Shown piece by piece: positions 56,783 to 64,000 of a stretch of 64,000 nt of DNA. The position numbers were made by a program, and so were the translations under genes. The notes under the pieces were generated by a model. That model was not told where the DNA came from, did not search any database, and saw only the letters and a list, made by a program, of their open reading frames with translations. The stretch covers positions 248,001 through 312,000 of the forward strand of contig NZ_FXTA01000006.1 of the NCBI RefSeq assembly GCF_900182645.1. Reading direction: 5' to 3'. Origin of the DNA: Flavobacterium resistens. Lineage in GTDB: Bacteria > Bacteroidota > Bacteroidia > Flavobacteriales > Flavobacteriaceae. How positions within the stretch are numbered: position 1 is the stretch's first letter; each line of letters begins with the position of its first letter.

Positions 56783-57793
56783 ATGAAAAAAATAACTATA
56801 AAAGATATTGCTACAGAAGCTGAAGTTTCTATATCTACGGTATCTTTTGTTATTAATGGTAAGGGAGAGAAAATGGGCATTAGTGCAGCGGTTATTAAAA
56901 AAGTGCAGGATGTTGCTGAAAGTCTGAATTATAGACCTAGTATGATTGCAACCAGTTTAAGAACTGGAAAAACAAGATCAATTGGTCTTATAGTAGAAGA
57001 TATTTCGAATCAGTTTTTTGCTGATTTGGCGCGAGTAATTGAAGATGAAGCAAAAAATATCGATTACAGGGTTTTCTATTGTAGTACCGGTGATGACGAT
57101 GAACGTTCTGAGGAATTGATTCATAGTCTTTTACAAGCAAATGTAGATGGTTTTATCATTACGCCGACTAAAAATTTGGAAGAGAAAATTGATCTGCTTT
57201 TAAAACTGAAAAAACCGGTTGTTTTAATTGATAGATATTTTCCAGGACAGCGAGTAAGTCATGTGGTTGTAGATAATTATGAAGCATCAAACTCGGCAAC
57301 AAAATTCTTGATTAACAAAGGTTGTAAAAATATTGCCGTTGTCAATAGTACCTCTGAAATGGTTCAGATGAAACTAAGGGAGGATGGATACAGAGATGCT
57401 TTAAAAGAAAATGGAAATTACAATGAAACGCTTGTTCTTCATATTGATTACCATAGTAATGAAGAAGGTAGAATTGCAGCAATTGTGAATTTTTTTGAAA
57501 AGAATCCAGACATTGATGCTGTTTTATTTTTAGCAAATTATATGGGACTTGCGGGCCTTCAGGCTTTTAGAAGAATAGGGATCAGTATTCCTGAAGATAT
57601 TTCGGTAATTTGTTTTGATGATCATGACAGTTTTAAATTGCATACACCTACAATTACTGTTGTTGCACAGCCAATTGAAGATATTGCAATTAAATCAATA
57701 CAATTGTTAATGAGTCAGATGACGGATATGGAAACATTTAAAGTTGAAAAAAGTTTGAAAAAAGGAAATTTGATTATTAGAGAATCGGTTTAA
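56783..57793 (+). CDS. LacI-family transcriptional regulator of the mannoside locus
   Basis: The 336-residue protein has a LacI-type helix-turn-helix (ITIKDIATEAEVSISTVSFVINGKG, about 3-27) with the hinge-helix region ESLNYRPSMIATSLRTGKTRSIGLIVEDISNQFFA. The sensor domain is of the sugar-binding type (VDGFIITPTKNL, VVLIDRYFPGQRVSHVVVDNYEA, VICFDDHDSFKLHTPTITVVAQPIEDIA). It should bind a mono- or disaccharide inducer. Three near-identical dyads with central CG lie upstream of GH97, of this gene and of susC, so this protein most likely represses all three transcripts in the absence of sugar. Confidence 0.95.
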   Translation: MKKITIKDIATEAEVSISTVSFVINGKGEKMGISAAVIKKVQDVAESLNYRPSMIATSLRTGKTRSIGLIVEDISNQFFADLARVIEDEAKNIDYRVFYCSTGDDDERSEELIHSLLQANVDGFIITPTKNLEEKIDLLLKLKKPVVLIDRYFPGQRVSHVVVDNYEASNSATKFLINKGCKNIAVVNSTSEMVQMKLREDGYRDALKENGNYNETLVLHIDYHSNEEGRIAAIVNFFEKNPDIDAVLFLANYMGLAGLQAFRRIGISIPEDISVICFDDHDSFKLHTPTITVVAQPIEDIAIKSIQLLMSQMTDMETFKVEKSLKKGNLIIRESV

Positions 57794-57822
57794 TTTTTAC
57801 GATGTTATTAAATAAAAAGAAA

Positions 57823-57834
57823 GAAAACGTTTTC
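57823..57834. promoter_or_regulatory. Palindrome GAAAACGTTTTC upstream of susC
   Basis: This perfect 12-bp palindrome with central CG lies 30 bases after the lacI-like stop codon and 16 bases before the main operator. It could be a second, weaker LacI-type site or part of a weak terminator stem; no loop is present, so I favour a protein-binding site. Confidence 0.4.
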
Positions 57835-57849
57835 GTTTTTTTTTACTCA

Positions 57850-57873
57850 TTTTACTAAATCGTTTTAGTAAAA
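57850..57873. promoter_or_regulatory. LacI-type operator upstream of susC
   Basis: The arms TTTTACTAAA (57850-57859) and TTTAGTAAAA (57864-57873) are perfect complements around TCGT. It is the longest of three related dyads in this locus. It lies 208 bases before the susC start, in a 282-bp leader whose promoter I cannot place with confidence. Confidence 0.7.
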
Positions 57874-58081
57874 TTTTAGAAAAATAGATCTGATTAGAAT
57901 TTGTCTTTTTCGATATAAAATATTGATTTTTTGGAGAGTAGCAAAAAATTATAAAGCATAGTATTTAAAGGTGGAGATCTTTAAGTGCCTATTACAATTG
58001 AGTTCGAATTTATTACTAATTATTAAAAACAATCACGTTAAAACAAACAAAAATCAAAACAAATAACCAAAAAAAATGCTT

Positions 58082-61000
58082 ATGAAACGAATTTTAGCAG
58101 TGTTAGGAATGGTATTGTTAAGCAGCCTTGGTGCTGTTGCGCAAAATCGATTAATAACAGGCATAGTTGCTGATGCAGAGAACAAGGGAATTGTTGCTGC
58201 ATCCATTGAGGTTCAAGGAAAACCATTTAGCGCAGTTACTGACGCTGAGGGGAGATTTAAAATGAATGTTCCGGAAGGTAAGGTTACACTTAATGTATCT
58301 TCTATCGGTTTTGTAACAAAATCAGTAGTACTTCAGGAAAACGAAAACAGAGTTTCGGTTGTATTAATCGAAAATGCACAAGAATTAAAAGATGTTGTCG
58401 TAACTTCATTTGGAGTTAAAAAACAAAAGAAAGCTTTAGGTTACGCAGTTGGAGAACTGAAAGGAGATGACCTTACAAAGAATAAAGAAATTAACTTAGG
58501 AAATGCCCTTCAGGGAAAAATTGCCGGGGTTAACGTTTCTGCGCCGGTTACAGGACCTTCTGGTTCAAGCCGTGTGGTTATTCGTGGAGCAACTTCGGCT
58601 TCTGGATTAAACCAGCCGTTGTATGTTGTAGATGGTATTCCGATTGATAATAGCCAACAAGGAAATGCTAACATGTGGGGTGGAGCTGATAAAGGAGACG
58701 GAATGTCGTCATTCAATCCAGAAGATATTGCTTCTATGTCAGTATTAAAAGGTAGTGCTGCTTCTGCTCTTTATGGCTACAGAGGATCAAATGGTGTTAT
58801 CTTGATTACGACAAAAAAAGGTAAAAACGGAACTGGTTTAGGAGTAGATTTCAGTACAAATTCTACTTTCAATACACCAGCAAGTCTTTTGCATTGGCAA
58901 GATCAATACGGAGCGGGAGCGCCTGTAAACGGTGTTGCTACAAGATTCAGCGATTTGCAGGAACTTAGAGATTCTTACTATTTTGCTTGGGGAGATAAAT
59001 ATGACGGAACGCCTTCTCTTTCGCTTGACGGAAAAACAAGACCTTACCAAGCATATGGAAAAGACAATGTTGAAAATTTCTACAGAAACGGATATTCTTT
59101 CAGTAATACATTAGCGGTTTCTGGAGGTAATGAAACAACTAATTTCAGATTATCTTTTGGAAATACTAAAGATGAGTCAATTATGCCTGGAACAAATTTC
59201 GCAAGAAACAACGTGGCATTAAGCTTGAATTCGGCTCCAAACAAAAAAATAAGTATTGAGTCTAATGCGCAATATATTACAGAGAAAAGTCATAACCGAC
59301 CTTATTTGAACGATTCGCCTAGAAATCCTTCTTTCCCAACCACTTTTATGACGCCGGGAACAGACATCAGATGGATTAGTGATGCTTATGATGCTAACGG
59401 TGGTGAAGCAGATTATTTTGGTGCAAACACATATCATACAAATCCATATTTTGCTACTCAGGAGCCTTTAAATGACGACCTTAGAAAACGTTTCATTGGT
59501 TCTGCAAAAGTGAATTATAACATTACAGAAAAAATTTATGCTAAAGGTGTTATTGGTATTGACGATATTAATTATGAATATACTGAAATCGAGCCTACTG
59601 GAATAAACTATAATCCTGGAGGATCTTACGAAAACAGAGTAGAAGGTCGTACAGAGTACAATGCTTCTGGTTATTTAGGATACAAAGGTGATATCGTAAA
59701 AAATCTTTCATTAGATGCTTTTGTTGGAGCAAACCGTCAACACAACAGATATAGTGGAATCAAAATGAAAGGAAATAATTTTATTGTTCCATTCAAATAT
59801 TTCTATGGAAATACACAGCCGGATAAAACAGAAAAATTATTTTCTGAAAGTGAAGTAAATTCTCTTTTCTATTCTGCTGATATCGGATACAAAGATTTCT
59901 TATATGTAAGTTTAACAGGTCGTGAAGATTGGTTTTCTACTTTAGATCCATCAAACAACAGCACTTTTTACCCATCTGTAAGTTCAAGTTTCATTTATTC
60001 TGAAGTTATTGATATGCCAGAATGGATGTCATACGGAAAATTCAGAGCAGGTTGGGGTAATGTAGGAGGAGCTTTGCCAGATGCTTATGCTTTGTCATTG
60101 ACTTACACTGCGCCAGACGGGCAAACAGATTCTCAAGGACAACCAATTTTAGGTGTTAATGGAGAAACAGTTCCAAACAAATTCCTTAAACCTTATAATG
60201 TAAGTACAATCGAATTTGGTTTCGAAAATACTTTCTTCAATAACAGATTAAGTACAGATTTAACTTTCTACCAAAAAAGAACAACAAACGATATTGCTGA
60301 TGCTGATATTTCTCAGGCTTCTGGTTACAGAACAACAAAAATCAACGTTGGTGAAATCCTGAATAAAGGGGTGGAGTTTGCTGTGAATTTAAAAGCAGTT
60401 AAAACACCAAGTTTCTCTTGGAGTGTTGGATATAATTTTGCTTACAATGACAGTGAAGTAATTAGTCTTTCGGATAAAATTACAACAAAATCATTGGAAG
60501 GAAACAGAGATTCTAGAGCTTCTGTAGTTTTAGAAAAAGGACAGCCTTTTGGAGTAATCAAAGCGTATGATTATTTAAGAGATGCAAGCGGAAACATTGT
60601 TCTTGATACAAATGGAAAATTCATGAGAGGAAATCTAATCATTGCTGGTCAAGGTGTTGCACCAACTTCAATGGGACTTACAAATGATTTCTCTTATAAA
60701 AACTTTACACTTTCAGTTTTTGTTGATGCGAAATTTGGAGGCGAAATTTATTCTGCTACAAACCAGTTAGGAACTCGTTACGGATTATCAGAAATCACAC
60801 TTCCAGGTCGTGAAGGCGGAATCGCAGTATCAGGAAAAGACGTTAACGGAAATGCTGTAAACACAACAGTTTCTGCTTACGATTACTGGAGAAGCTACAG
60901 TGATGTAACATCAAATTTTGTTTACGATGCTGATTTTGTTAAGCTAAGAGCGATCTCTTTTGCTTATAATTTCCCAAAAACATATTTGCAAAAAACTCCA

Positions 61001-61171
61001 TTTCAATCTATCAGTTTAGCATTTTCTGCACATAACTTATGGACAATTTATGACAAAGTGCCAAATATCGATCCAGAGTCTAACTATTCTAATAGTAATG
61101 CTCAAGGTCTTGAAAGAGCTTCTATGCCTTTGACAAGAAATTATGGTTTAACGCTTAATGTCAAATTCTAA
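58082..61171 (+). CDS. SusC/RagA-family TonB-dependent transporter
   Basis: The protein has 1029 residues from the ATG at 58082 (MKRILAVLGMVLLSSLGAVAQ, a signal peptide); another ATG lies two codons earlier. A carboxypeptidase-regulatory-like domain (ITGIVADAENKGIVAASIEVQG, about 22-95) precedes the plug, with VVVTSFGVKKQKKALGYAVGEL, RVVIRGATSAS, LYVVDGIPIDN and LYGYRGSNGVILITTKKGK. The barrel makes up the rest and ends NYGLTLNVKF. It has no STN domain, unlike the SusC at 28954, in keeping with control by a LacI regulator instead of a sigma factor. With its SusD partner (16-base gap) it should import an oligosaccharide, probably a mannoside. Confidence 0.95.
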   Translation: MKRILAVLGMVLLSSLGAVAQNRLITGIVADAENKGIVAASIEVQGKPFSAVTDAEGRFKMNVPEGKVTLNVSSIGFVTKSVVLQENENRVSVVLIENAQELKDVVVTSFGVKKQKKALGYAVGELKGDDLTKNKEINLGNALQGKIAGVNVSAPVTGPSGSSRVVIRGATSASGLNQPLYVVDGIPIDNSQQGNANMWGGADKGDGMSSFNPEDIASMSVLKGSAASALYGYRGSNGVILITTKKGKNGTGLGVDFSTNSTFNTPASLLHWQDQYGAGAPVNGVATRFSDLQELRDSYYFAWGDKYDGTPSLSLDGKTRPYQAYGKDNVENFYRNGYSFSNTLAVSGGNETTNFRLSFGNTKDESIMPGTNFARNNVALSLNSAPNKKISIESNAQYITEKSHNRPYLNDSPRNPSFPTTFMTPGTDIRWISDAYDANGGEADYFGANTYHTNPYFATQEPLNDDLRKRFIGSAKVNYNITEKIYAKGVIGIDDINYEYTEIEPTGINYNPGGSYENRVEGRTEYNASGYLGYKGDIVKNLSLDAFVGANRQHNRYSGIKMKGNNFIVPFKYFYGNTQPDKTEKLFSESEVNSLFYSADIGYKDFLYVSLTGREDWFSTLDPSNNSTFYPSVSSSFIYSEVIDMPEWMSYGKFRAGWGNVGGALPDAYALSLTYTAPDGQTDSQGQPILGVNGETVPNKFLKPYNVSTIEFGFENTFFNNRLSTDLTFYQKRTTNDIADADISQASGYRTTKINVGEILNKGVEFAVNLKAVKTPSFSWSVGYNFAYNDSEVISLSDKITTKSLEGNRDSRASVVLEKGQPFGVIKAYDYLRDASGNIVLDTNGKFMRGNLIIAGQGVAPTSMGLTNDFSYKNFTLSVFVDAKFGGEIYSATNQLGTRYGLSEITLPGREGGIAVSGKDVNGNAVNTTVSAYDYWRSYSDVTSNFVYDADFVKLRAISFAYNFPKTYLQKTPFQSISLAFSAHNLWTIYDKVPNIDPESNYSNSNAQGLERASMPLTRNYGLTLNVKF

Positions 61172-61187
61172 TCATAAAAATTGAAAG

Positions 61188-62705
61188 ATGAAAAATAGAT
61201 ATATAAAAATATTTTGTGTCGCAATTGTTAGTGCAATGACATTAGCAGGCTGTGACAAAGGATTCGAAGAAATGAATACGAATCCAAATGCTTTGACTGA
61301 TCCGGCCGTAAAATCAATGTTCACACTTGCTGAAATTTATGTTGACGGACAGGATTATTCAAACACAAGAGGAAACAATGCTTATGCAGCTCAAATTGTA
61401 CAGCACTTTTCTTCATTAGGAGGACCAGGTTCAAAATACACTTATTCTTCTGAGTATTCAGGTTCTCTTTTTGGAGAATCATACGGAAAAGGATTAAACC
61501 AGATTTTTCAGTTGATGTCTGTTATAAAAGACGCTCCGGATAATACAAATACGATTCAGGCATGCCGAATCATGAAGGTTTTCTTGTTCCAAAAATTGAC
61601 AGATACTTATGGTGAAATTCCTTATTTCGAAGCCGGAAAAGGATATAACGGAAATATTTTTGCCCCAAAATATGATACACAAGAAGCTATCTACAATGAC
61701 CTTTTAAAAGAATTAGACGAAGCTGGAGATGCTTTAGATGCTAACAAAGCATTTGTAGGCAATGCCGATTTGTATTACCAAGGTGATGTAACAAAATGGA
61801 AAAAACTGGCAAACTCTTTAATGTTGAGAGTAGCAATGCGTTTGTCGAAAGTAAATCCCGCAAAGGCAAAGCAATATGTTGAAAAAGCAGTTACAAAAGG
61901 TGTTTTTACTTCAAACGATGACAGTCTTGTTTTAAAACATGATGCAGGACCGCAGGGAGTTAAAACAAATCCAATTACTTCATCTTGGGTTAGAAATGAT
62001 TTAAATGGAGGAGATGCTAACACAAAATACAGCAAAACCTTTATTGATTTATTGAAAAACAGTAATGATCCTCGTTTGAGAATTTACGCTAAACTTGAAG
62101 CGACAGGAAACAATAATCCTGCTAGCCAGCAAGGTCTTGCTAATGACGCAAAAGAATTTCCTGGAGGAGACAAAAAACTGTTTTCAGATCCAAATACTTC
62201 TACAGTATTACGTTTAGATGCTCCAACTTTGATTATGTCTTATGCTGAAGTTAAATTCATCTTGGCAGAAGCAGCTGTAAAAGGCTGGAATGTTGGCGGA
62301 ACAGCTCAAAAATTATATGAAGACGGAGTTAGAGCAGCTATGGAAGTTTTGGTAATCTTTGGAGACAAAGTGCCTGCAGTTTCACTTGCTGAGTACAATA
62401 CTTATATCACAGCAAATCCGTTTAAAGCTGCCGGAACTGAAGCACAAAAAATTGAGCAGATTATTACTCAAAAATGGATTGTATTATTATTTAATGGTTT
62501 TGAAGCATTTTCTGAATACAGAAGAACTGGATATCCAGTTTTAGTTCCTGTAAATGATCCTACAGGAGAAACTAAAGGAACAATTCCAAGAAGATTAATT
62601 TATGATCAGTCAGAATTAATCACAAATGCTGTAAATTACAAAGAAGCAATTTCGCGCCAAGGGTTGGATTTAATGACAACCAGAATTTGGTGGGATAAAC
62701 AATAG
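61188..62705 (+). CDS. SusD-family outer-membrane lipoprotein (SusD-like_2 type)
   Basis: The 505-residue lipoprotein has a lipobox LAGC (Cys about residue 22). It continues FEEMNTNPNALTDP, the N-terminal signature of the second SusD-like group. Family segments are ACRIMKVFLFQKLTDTYGEIPYFEAGKGYNG, WKKLANSLMLRVAMRLSKVNPAKAKQYVEKAV, LIMSYAEVKFILAEAAVKGW and the C-terminal QKWIVLLFNGFEAFSEYRRTGYP. It binds the oligosaccharide at the cell surface and pairs with the SusC just upstream. A strong terminator follows at 62735, so the beta-mannosidase gene has its own promoter or depends on read-through. Confidence 0.94.
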   Translation: MKNRYIKIFCVAIVSAMTLAGCDKGFEEMNTNPNALTDPAVKSMFTLAEIYVDGQDYSNTRGNNAYAAQIVQHFSSLGGPGSKYTYSSEYSGSLFGESYGKGLNQIFQLMSVIKDAPDNTNTIQACRIMKVFLFQKLTDTYGEIPYFEAGKGYNGNIFAPKYDTQEAIYNDLLKELDEAGDALDANKAFVGNADLYYQGDVTKWKKLANSLMLRVAMRLSKVNPAKAKQYVEKAVTKGVFTSNDDSLVLKHDAGPQGVKTNPITSSWVRNDLNGGDANTKYSKTFIDLLKNSNDPRLRIYAKLEATGNNNPASQQGLANDAKEFPGGDKKLFSDPNTSTVLRLDAPTLIMSYAEVKFILAEAAVKGWNVGGTAQKLYEDGVRAAMEVLVIFGDKVPAVSLAEYNTYITANPFKAAGTEAQKIEQIITQKWIVLLFNGFEAFSEYRRTGYPVLVPVNDPTGETKGTIPRRLIYDQSELITNAVNYKEAISRQGLDLMTTRIWWDKQ

Positions 62706-62734
62706 TTTTTAAATATTGGTTAGTTAGTTGAATT

Positions 62735-62778
62735 AAGCCGGGTAGGAATACCTGTACCTCCTCCCGGCTTATTTTTTA
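62735..62778 (+). terminator. Rho-independent terminator after susD-like gene
   Basis: AAGCCGGG (62735-62742) pairs perfectly with CCCGGCTT (62763-62770) over a 20-base loop that can itself pair partly, followed by ATTTTTT. It closes the susCD transcript. The gap to 63126 also holds a TCTAAAATAAA repeat copy near 62946 and the hairpin at 63045-63076; the rest shows nothing I can name. Confidence 0.92.
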
Positions 62779-63044
62779 ATTTCTATTTTGATTTTCACTA
62801 AATTAGAAGAGTTTTATCATCAAATTATTCTCCAGTTTTCAAAATCATTTTTTTCGCAGACGATAAAAATTTGCTGAAAAAGATGAGATTATTTTCAAAA
62901 GAATATAATTAGGATGGTAAGGATTTTTAAGAGTTATGAACCTAAAATCAGAAATCTAAAATAAACTAAGCTTGGCAGCCGTAAAAGGGAAAATTTTTCT
63001 GAATATTTTGTTAGTTGCTTTTATTCTAAAATGTAAACCTAAAA

Positions 63045-63076
63045 GAGAAGCGCAATTGCGGTCAATTGCACTTCTC
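63045..63076 (+). promoter_or_regulatory. Strong leader hairpin upstream of the beta-mannosidase gene
   Basis: GAGAAGCGCAATTG (63045-63058) pairs with CAATTGCACTTCTC (63063-63076) with a single mismatch around the loop CGGT. No T run follows, so it is not a typical terminator. It ends 50 bases before the ATG and may stabilise or regulate the mRNA leader. Confidence 0.5.
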
Positions 63077-63126
63077 GAACTGCCGGCAATCAATTTGATT
63101 CGATAATAATTTAGTATTCAGTAAAA

Positions 63127-64000
63127 ATGAAACATTTAAAGAGAGTTTATTGGTGTTTGGGCATTTGTGCAGCAAGTTTTTCATTTGTTGCCAATGCCCA
63201 AAATATAAATATAAAAACGGGTTGGCAATTTCGTGAGACCAAAACCGAAAAATGGTTTCCGGCGACAGTTCCCGGCGAAGTCCATACTGATTTGTTGAAT
63301 AATAAAACAATTCCGGATCCATTTTACAGAGATAATGAAAAGAAACTGGTTTGGATTGAGAAAAAAGATTGGGAATACAAAACCACTTTTCAGGTTTCGC
63401 CAACACTTTTAAAAAAGAAAAACGCCGAATTAGTTTTTGACGGATTAGATACTTACGCAACTGTTTATCTAAATAATAAAGAAGTTTTAAAAGCAGATAA
63501 TATGTTTCGTCAATGGCGAGTTGATGTAAAAAAACTTTTGAAATCAGGAAATAATGATTTGGTTGTTGTTTTCAAATCGGCACAAAATGTTGTTGATTCT
63601 TTGGCAAAAAAAGATCTTCCTTTTGTAATTCCGGACAACCCTCGTGCTTATGTACGTAAAGCGCAATATCATTTCGGCTGGGATTGGGGGCCAAAATTCA
63701 CCACTTGTGGTATTTGGAAAACACCTCGTTTAGAAGTTTATGACGAAAAAGCGCCAGAGAAACCCTATGTCCTGGATCGCAAAATAGAATTGGTTCAACA
63801 GCCGGATAATCTTGGAAAAACTTTCTTTTTTAAAATTGATGGAAAGCCAGTTTATATGAAAGGCGCCAATTATATTCCTTCTGATGCGTTTCTTTCAAGA
63901 GTAACCAAAAAAGAATACGAAAAAGTAATTGGCATGGCTAAAGATGCCAATATGAATATGCTTCGTGTTTGGGGAGGCGGTATTTATGAAGATGATTATT
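63127..64000 (+). CDS. GH2 beta-mannosidase, partial at window end
   Basis: The frame opens with ATG at 63127 and is still open at the window end after 291 codons. The signal peptide is MKHLKRVYWCLGICAASFSF to NAQ. The GH2 N-terminal jelly-roll is clear (WFPATVPGEVHTDLLNNKTIPDPFYRDNEKKLVWIEKKDWEYKT, FDGLDTYATVYLNNKEVLKADNMFRQWRVDV, HFGWDWGPKFTTCGIWKTPRLEVYD). The barrel then begins with GKPVYMKGANYIPSDAFLSRV and NMNMLRVWGGGIYEDD, a beta-mannosidase pattern. Only about 17 residues separate CGIWKTPRLEV and RKIELVQQPD. In usual beta-mannosidases an Ig-like domain of about 100 residues lies there, so it seems to be missing. It should remove terminal beta-mannose, feeding ManA. Confidence 0.9.
   Translation, partial: MKHLKRVYWCLGICAASFSFVANAQNINIKTGWQFRETKTEKWFPATVPGEVHTDLLNNKTIPDPFYRDNEKKLVWIEKKDWEYKTTFQVSPTLLKKKNAELVFDGLDTYATVYLNNKEVLKADNMFRQWRVDVKKLLKSGNNDLVVVFKSAQNVVDSLAKKDLPFVIPDNPRAYVRKAQYHFGWDWGPKFTTCGIWKTPRLEVYDEKAPEKPYVLDRKIELVQQPDNLGKTFFFKIDGKPVYMKGANYIPSDAFLSRVTKKEYEKVIGMAKDANMNMLRVWGGGIYEDDY

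Noticed and set aside
62790..62805. CACTAAATTAGA as a fourth LacI-type operator before the beta-mannosidase
   Set aside because: Only one half matches the ACTAAAtCGtTTTAGT consensus and the central CG is absent.

Overview
The window is AT-rich DNA of a gliding-type Bacteroidota, most probably a Flavobacterium. The evidence is the pairing of SusC/SusD outer-membrane uptake genes (two pairs), many secreted enzymes ending in a type IX secretion (T9SS) C-terminal domain, a type B T9SS protein next to a PorP/SprF-like gene, a SusR-like propeller regulator, and promoters of the Bacteroidota form (TTG, then about 17-20 bases, then TAnnTTTG). I see no tRNA, rRNA, insertion sequence, prophage or CRISPR array. 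Nearly all of the window is accessory carbohydrate and surface biology.

Layout. (1) 1-7672: a uronate catabolic operon on the minus strand (yhcH-like, KDPG aldolase, SDR mannonate oxidoreductase, uxuA, secreted beta-helix lyase-like protein), a divergent LacI-type regulator and a DUF4861 protein. It probably feeds on uronic acids from pectin or a glucuronate-containing glycan. (2) 7872-8531: a HAD phosphatase/phosphomutase, followed by a repeat-rich gap. (3) 9028-23737: a SusR-like membrane regulator followed by four large secreted T9SS proteins: GH16 and GH64 beta-1,3-glucanases, a GH18 chitinase and a metzincin-like protease. Several share CBM6, ricin-type and beta/gamma-crystallin modules. 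Together they look like a fungal-cell-wall (beta-1,3-glucan, chitin, protein) lytic set. (4) 24023-34011: a secreted metallophosphoesterase, a PI-PLC-like phosphodiesterase, an ECF sigma/FecR anti-sigma pair and an STN-type SusC plus SusD. This is a candidate uptake locus for a phosphorylated or lipid-linked substrate.

(5) 34587-39069: small outer-membrane, periplasmic and membrane proteins of unknown role, a SpoIIAA-like protein and an XRE regulator. (6) 39200-46969: a giant type B T9SS surface protein made of two seven-repeat FG-GAP propellers and 14 HYR domains, encoded in part by an exact 234-bp tandem repeat, followed by its PorP/SprF-like partner. (7) 47159-53343: a two-component system, an AAA ATPase, a dienelactone hydrolase and a PQQ-type sugar dehydrogenase. 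(8) 53486-64000: a mannoside/glucoside utilization locus (GH97, manA, LacI regulator, SusC, SusD, beta-mannosidase cut off by the window end). Three copies of one palindromic operator tie it together.

The points most worth following up are the LacI operator trio, the fungal-wall lytic cluster with its duplicated binding cassette, the phosphodiesterase-SusCD locus, the beta-mannosidase that appears to lack its Ig-like domain, the exact-period HYR array, and the large inverted repeats found at all four convergent gene junctions. All calls come from reading the sequence; no database search was run.
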